Part shown: piece by piece, positions 59,159 to 64,000 of the stretch
Position numbering within the stretch: the stretch's first letter is position 1
Layout of the letters: each line of letters starts with the position of its first letter
DNA from: Micromussa lordhowensis
Taxonomy: Eukaryota; Cnidaria; Anthozoa; Scleractinia; Lobophylliidae
Assembly (NCBI GenBank): GCA_964020085.1
Contig: OZ026602.1
Coordinates: 31,121,477-31,185,476, forward strand
Direction: 5' to 3'
DNA length: 64,000 bases
Notes under the pieces: generated by a model
Seen by the model: the letters and a program-made list of their open reading frames with translations, nothing else
The model's database searches: none
Told to the model about the DNA's origin: nothing
Position numbers and translations under genes: made by a program

Positions 59159-59950
59159 GGGTTGGATGCAGACTCGATTGAGTCAATCCACCACATAAGC
59201 TCTTCCCTAGCTTGGCTGGATAGACACATTTTGACATCAGAGTTCCATTTGCTAGTTTTAAGAGCTGTGGTTTTGTCTCGTTCTAAATAACGCTTGTGGA
59301 GGGGTCCATAGGCAACACCAGGAAAACTTGACACAATAAGCCCCAGGACCTTGGCTACTTCTCTAATAGTAGGGTTTATGCAATGAAACAGGCCCGTAGC
59401 TGCCTGTTTTAGCTTAAGAGCCTTCTCAGGGGTAAGGTAAACCATTATGGAAACTGAGTCTAAAATGAATCCTAGAAATATCAGCTTCTGAGTTGGAATG
59501 AACACAGACTTTTCAGGGTGTACTACAAAGCCTAAAGTATCTAATAGTTTGACTGTGTCAACAACATTTTTTGCACAGTCATCCCAGACTGGCCCCATTA
59601 ACCAAGAGTCATCTATATAACCTGAAGACAAGTGACCAAGCTGTCGCACGGTGGCAAATACTTGTTTCATTAGCTTGGTAAATTTTCTGGGACAGGAAGC
59701 CAGCCATTGGAGAAACATGTAAACTTGTATAACATGTTGTTACATTCAAAGTTGAGGTATTTTTGGTGTGGCTTTGCAATAGTGTCCAGACTGAGTCCAT
59801 TTTGAAATGTTGGTATTCAACATGCTGGTTAAAGCGTTTCAAATTTAAGATCATTCGATATGATCCATTTTTTTTATTTGCCACAAAAATTGGGGAAATA
59901 TATTTCCCACTTTCATGTTGGGTGGGTACAATGACACCTTTGTCAAGCAA
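59159..59950 (-). pseudogene. DIRS reverse transcriptase, motif A deleted
   Basis: Begins LDKGVIVPTQHESGKYISPI and MILNLKRFNQHVEYQHFKMD. The next expected block, carrying motif A with its catalytic Asp (DLKDAYYS in this family), is missing. In shifted frames the sequence resumes AKPHQKYLNFECNN and then FTKLMKQVFATV, HLSSGYIDDSWLMG (motif C, both Asp present) and PEKSVFIPTQKLIFLGFIL. The ORF runs to the Harbinger insertion at 59158. The deletion removes part of the active site, and at least two frameshifts follow it. Confidence 0.8.
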
Positions 59951-61313
59951 TCAATTTCAAGCAATCAATTTCAGCTTCTATAACCAGTGAGTCACTGATG
60001 TTGAATGTTTTCCTTTTTGGGCCCAAGTTCCTTGTGGGCTTTGTGGAAAAATCAATAAACTGACGCTTGACACAATTAAGGACTTCCGAGTCAGAAGTTT
60101 TATCCTTCCATTTGTCAAAGAAATGTGCCAGTTGGCCACCCTTGAAGCTTTGCACCTTATTAGCAAAATAATGTTTCATATGGGTCTCAAACAACAAAAG
60201 ATTATTTACCTCTAAGTTATCAAGTGTGTCAGCAGAAATCATTGCTGCTTCTTCCTGTGGTCCTGCGATCAGAAGAACGGTTTTTGGGGTGGCTTCGAGT
60301 TCAAATTTTTGGTAGCTTCGTAAAGGGTGTCCTTTTACGTTTTTGGGGCGACTCCCAACTGCTGTGGTGCTTACCCTGTTGGATGCTCGTATATTATTGA
60401 GCTGGGTTTGCAGGTCGTTTCCAAACAGCAGAGCTGTTACTGGAACATGTGAAGCACACAGGCCTGCATAATCTTTGTTTAGATGCGGTTTGATCGACTC
60501 CTTGCGACGATGGGACAGGTCAACATGTGCGTGCCCTAGGAGAGCGACAGCATTTGTGTTCAATTTTAGAAGTTGTTGAATGTCAGAGTCTGACTTCCGC
60601 TGCTTCGAATTCTTCATTTCTAGCAGCATCTCAATGGATTTGCACAGTACAGCACCAGCAGTACCAACCTTTTTCTGGGTTGAGCTGGACCTGAGGTCCT
60701 GCTGCTTTACTGAGTGGCTCAGTTTATCCCAAATCTCTTGGGTTAACCTCCGGTGTCAAGAGAGTCTCGCAGTTCGCCGGGCGTAAATATTTCGCCGACT
60801 TATCCTTAAGTTTTGAGTCGGACAATTTCTTAGACCACAGGTTGTTAATAAAGTCAGCCAGTTGTTTCTCGGCAGCCAGACCTGATTCGTCTGCATTGAG
60901 AAGATCTTCATTGCCACCATCGCTGTGCTCGAGTTAAGCACATGGTTTATCTTTGGAAGTTTTAAAGGCTTCAGCGCCTCAAAGGCCCTGTCCGGGTCCG
61001 AGTCATCTCCATCTTCATCTGAACCATCAGAAGCACTCATTACGTCTTTGGCACTGTATTTTCGCCGTTAAGAGTCGAGTTGATCGTCTGTGTTGCTGGG
61101 ATGAAGCCGCTTGAGCGACTGGTCCATGTTGAGAATCGAGTCCGCCATCGCTTCTAGGGTTTTGTTTACGTTCTGAAACATGCTGAACATGGTATCCTGG
61201 TGGGCAGTAGTTGGGGTCTTCTCCTTAGGATCATGGTCATCGTGTAAGAGGGCATCCTCTAACTCAGTGGAAAGTGTTTGCTCATTTGTATTCGCCATAA
61301 TCATGAACTTCAA
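59943..61313 (-). pseudogene. DIRS gag-like ORF, fragmented
   Basis: Three collinear pieces: 61313-61068 (MKFMIMANTNEQTLSTEL..., acidic, coiled), 61040-60756 (MSASDGSDEDGDDSDPD, changing frame near 60930) and 60629-59943 (MLLEMKNSKQRKSDSDIQQL ... ISADTLDNLEVNNL ... DSLVIEAEIDCL). The last piece runs into the RT and is broken there by a 14-bp tandem duplication (AATCAATTTCAAGC, about 59948-59975). Assignment rests on position upstream of the RT and on general resemblance, not on a defined domain. Confidence 0.55.
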
Positions 61314-61454
61314 AAGACGCGACCGACCGCTCTGGGATTAAGCGCGCAACTGATCGCTCGGGCTACTCGCACATATCTGACGTGACTCACTAGTGAGTAG
61401 GACTGGTGTCAAAATAGAATTGCAGCCAAACTGAGACTGGATACAGGGTCAGAA

Positions 61455-62092
61455 GCAGGAGTTATGGCCACAATGCATCCTTTTCTTCGACAACACCATG
61501 GTGACATAGACCCCTTAGAAACAGTTATCTATTGGCCATCAACTTCAAATCAGGTGAGGTTTGCAGACGTTTTATTACATTTTATGTTTTTACTTTAATT
61601 TTTCTAAAAATGAGAAATAAGTTGCAAATATGAACTTAATACCCAGACCCACGGCTGGCATCAAGTTTTGAGTCAACTGTATACCTTTTAGATGAATTGT
61701 ACCATAGTCTAGTTGACCGATAACATCATTGGAAATCTGAGAATGGCTTAACCCCAGACTTGATTTCCAGCCATTATGGGAGTGCGATTGTTGATCATTT
61801 TCCCAGCAATCACGTGGGCCAAGCAATGAATGCGGACTCTCAAAATGGCAGGAAATGAAGCCTACCTTAACCCTTCATACAAAAACGATTGTAGTTTTCT
61901 GCTTATGCTAATTAGACATGATGTAAACTGTAAAATGTACCAGTATATTGTGTGATCATAATAATTACAATTACATGGACCGATCGAAAGGTTTTGGAGT
62001 GAACTACATGAAAGGTTGGAAAAGTTTTTCAAGTTGCCCCTGAACCAACTAAAAGAAAAAGGTCAATATGATCCCCACGATGAAAACCACAG
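61455..62092 (+). pseudogene. Two exons of an integrase-like (rve-type) repeat-family gene
   Basis: The first exon, ending at 61553 before GTGAGG, reads DTGSEAGVMATMHPFLRQHH and YWPSTSNQ. The second (about 61984-62092, ending before GTACTG) reads IERFWSELHERLEKFFKLPL and PHDENH. The junction NQ|(R)IERFW matches the catalytic-Glu region of the integrase-like proteins repeated in cnidarian genomes. I see no good AG acceptor before the second exon, and nothing upstream or downstream, so this is a fragment. The role of the family is unknown. Confidence 0.5.
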
Positions 62093-63234
62093 GTACTGAG
62101 CTAGACATATAGACATATACTTTCATTAGACATTACTTTCTTTGTAAGGTGCATTTGATCATATTCATATGTTAATTTGCACCTAAGAAATATTAAATAT
62201 TATTATGTCATAATTTAGTTTATTTTCATAAATGGCGGCCAATTATAAATTCTTTTGACAATATTAAAATTAGCCATACTAACCTCATTTTGAAGTTGGT
62301 AACCAGGCTCCTCAATAAAAAAGGTGACTTTGAAGTCATTTTGAAAATACTTGCGTAAGTGCAATTTTAGAAAATTGACCATTCTCCCATAAATAATTTC
62401 TGATGGGTGTGGTTAGAGGTTTAATTATAACCCTATGTAAATGTCATATGTCTTTGTTTCCTTTTTTCATTACTTCATACTTTAATACTTTTAGTGTGCT
62501 TTGAAATGCTTTTGGTCTGTTGCAAAGTCTATCCTCAATGTCATACATGAACATTAACTATTGTCACCATAAAAATAAAACTGTAGACCTTAACAACTCA
62601 ACTACAATGAGGATTGCAAATATCAATCTAATAAAATGTACTTATATAATAAAATATGTATAACTAAATGCTTAACAATTTTCTAATAAACCATAACCAT
62701 TAAAATCAATAACAATAACCTAATGCACTTTCCATCAAGGTGTCACCTCTTCGAAAAAAAGGCAGATAATACTGTTCATGCTCTTGTACAAAAATAAACT
62801 AATGAGACTTTGGATCATTTGTGAAAAACCCTCGCCAAAAAACTATGATTCCAAAAATATCTTCTATCTTCTATAGTTACCTACTATGTACTTCTTAACA
62901 CTCTTTGATAACTAGGCTCTTAGGAGAAGTTGGATAAAGAAGACAAACACGAACTGGTACCTCTTATGGTTACTGCATGGCTACAACCATAAATGATCAA
63001 CTAAGGGGCCAAACATTTAACATTGGAATGTGGGCAGGCCATTTACAGGATAAAACCCCTTCAAGCTGTTTTGGGGTCAAAACAACCACAACAACAACAT
63101 AACAATAACACAAAATACACCCCCTCCTCCAATAAGCATAAGGAAAGTGCAATCTTGATGGTACACAGATAAAATCTTGAATGTTATGGGCTTAAGAAAG
63201 AAACTATTTCTCCACTTAAATACGAGTCACTTGA
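62093..63234. other. No gene seen
   Basis: AT-rich intergenic or intronic sequence with a short ACAACAACA tract near 63085. No coding-like frame and no clear repeat. Confidence 0.45.
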
Positions 63235-63629
63235 TTAAACACGGAGCGAGCTTATAAATGGAGGCTGAGCGGCTCAGCCCGTCCATCACAAATCGGAATA
63301 CTCTGCTTTGATTGGATTATTCACCCAGGCGTGTCGTACTCCCGCGAAATTCGCACGAAGTAATATTTCAGGCGACCACACAAGGGAAGGTTTTTCGTTT
63401 GTTTGCTTTCTTTGTAAAAAGGTCAGCGAATACAACAAGAATGGCATCTACAGAAGAAGAATTAAGACAGGTATCGTACTTCATATACACGCATTTTAAC
63501 TTCTTATTTTTGTTGTTTCACTTGTGAAAGCAGATCGATTGTTTTCGAGTTGTTTACTCAACGTAAATGCCGTGTTTTAGCTAACAAAGTGCAAACCGCT
63601 GACCTTTTATAGGCTCGCTCCGTGTTTAA
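63235..63629. mobile_element. 395-bp MITE with TTAA ends
   Basis: The left tip TTAAACACGGAGCGAGCT and right tip GGCTCGCTCCGTGTTTAA are inverted repeats (17 of 18 positions), with TTAA as target duplication. Inside is a short ORF segment, ATG at 63441 with MASTEEELRQ followed by GTATCG, which looks like a first exon but may be chance. Confidence 0.75.
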
Positions 63630-63770
63630 GCCTACTTCAAAATGCAGCATTTTAGTCATACAGAGTATACTGGTTCAGTCACTCAAATGGAGTTAATTTC
63701 AACAGATGGCAGTAGTCATTGCACTTATGGCTTGCAGTGAAGGTCTGTATGGCATTCTTTGAAAGATTAC

Positions 63771-64000
63771 CTGTACACAAACAGCATGTTCTTGGGATCT
63801 AGCTGCTTGCTGGCAATCTCTGGGTCGAAAAGGCAACTTCCACAGCCTTGTATATCCAGCAACATGACCTCTTTCTGTGACCGCTCATAAGAGAAGTGAG
63901 CTAGACACTCTGCCTTCTTGGTCAAGGGATCAGCATTTTTGCGTTGGCATATGTACCCATTGTTGTTGATATATTTGTGGAATGTCCTGTCTATAAACTC
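63771..64000 (-). CDS. Alpha-kinase domain exon, partial at window edge
   Basis: The minus-strand frame from the window edge reads DRTFHKYINNNGYICQRKNA, then AECLAHFSYERSQKEVMLLD and IQGCGSCLFDPEIASKQL, ending FVYR at 63771 before a GTAATC donor. The pattern AHFSYERS...EVMLLDIQG....DP.I matches the C-terminal lobe of atypical alpha-kinases (eEF2K/ALPK/VWKA group), which phosphorylate Ser/Thr in helical contexts. The upstream exons lie beyond 64000, and I see no further exon downstream in the window. Alpha-kinases are expanded in several invertebrates, so it may not be a single-copy gene. Confidence 0.7.

Larger units (their letters stand above)
54146..61313 (-). mobile_element. DIRS-type tyrosine-recombinase retroelement, interrupted
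   Basis: Minus-strand order: gag-like (61313-59943), reverse transcriptase (59950-59159), RNase H (55921-55302), tyrosine recombinase (55266-54146). RT followed by RNase H and a tyrosine recombinase instead of an integrase is diagnostic of DIRS-like elements. A Harbinger transposon (55925-59155) splits it between RT and RNase H; without that insert and one copy of its ATT duplication the frame is continuous. I could not define the element's terminal repeats, so its outer limits are approximate. Confidence 0.85.

Overview
The window reads as nuclear DNA of an anthozoan cnidarian, most likely a stony coral. It is AT-rich, its genes are split by GT-AG introns, and it carries cnidarian-type SINEs, TTAA-flanked MITEs, a DIRS-type and two LINE-type retroelements, and several large lineage-expanded gene families. 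That placement rests on remembered family resemblance, not on a search. No ordinary single-copy host gene is complete here except possibly an EXO1-like nuclease. An alpha-kinase exon enters at the right edge.

Layout. 0-8 kb: hypothetical exons, a 264-bp tandem repeat, a truncated CR1/Jockey-type LINE embedded in a TCTATCTATGAG-type minisatellite, a TTAA-ended foldback element and a perfect 44-bp inverted repeat. 8.3-12.2 kb: a broken Mutator-like transposase-family gene, an orphan histone-type stem-loop, and abutting Tc1 and PIF/Harbinger fragments. 12.2-14.4 kb (minus): an apparently intact three-exon gene joining SWIM zinc finger, YqaJ (lambda-exonuclease-like) nuclease and PHD finger. 15-18 kb: a gag-like fragment, a Crypton-like DUF3504 fragment and an 837-bp TTAA element. 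20.2-24.9 kb: a decayed copy of a very large cnidarian family (family B), whose C-terminal end recurs alone at 43.7-44.1 kb. 29.0-32.2 kb: an eight-exon EXO1-like gene with every expected catalytic acidic residue. 33.2-38.7 kb and 39.1-43.4 kb (minus): two further repeat-family genes (D and E), nearly colinear but carrying stops and frameshifts, with SINEs in their introns. 44.8-48.2 kb: gene-free, homopolymer-rich DNA. 48.2-53.6 kb: an almost full-length Tx1/L1-type LINE with a 14-bp target duplication. 54.1-61.3 kb (minus): a DIRS-type element split by a 3.2-kb Harbinger element, itself split by a palindromic TTAA element. 61.4-62.1 kb: two integrase-like exons. 63.2-64 kb: another TTAA MITE and the alpha-kinase exon.

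The genes do not form a pathway. Most are mobile, or belong to families so repeated that mobility is likely. Three unrelated nuclease types sit among them: EXO1-like, YqaJ, and a possible PIN-like region in family B. Many lesions are single-base changes in homopolymer runs, so some 'pseudogene' calls may reflect assembly error. In-frame stops, a 13-bp duplication and deletions of catalytic segments cannot be explained that way.
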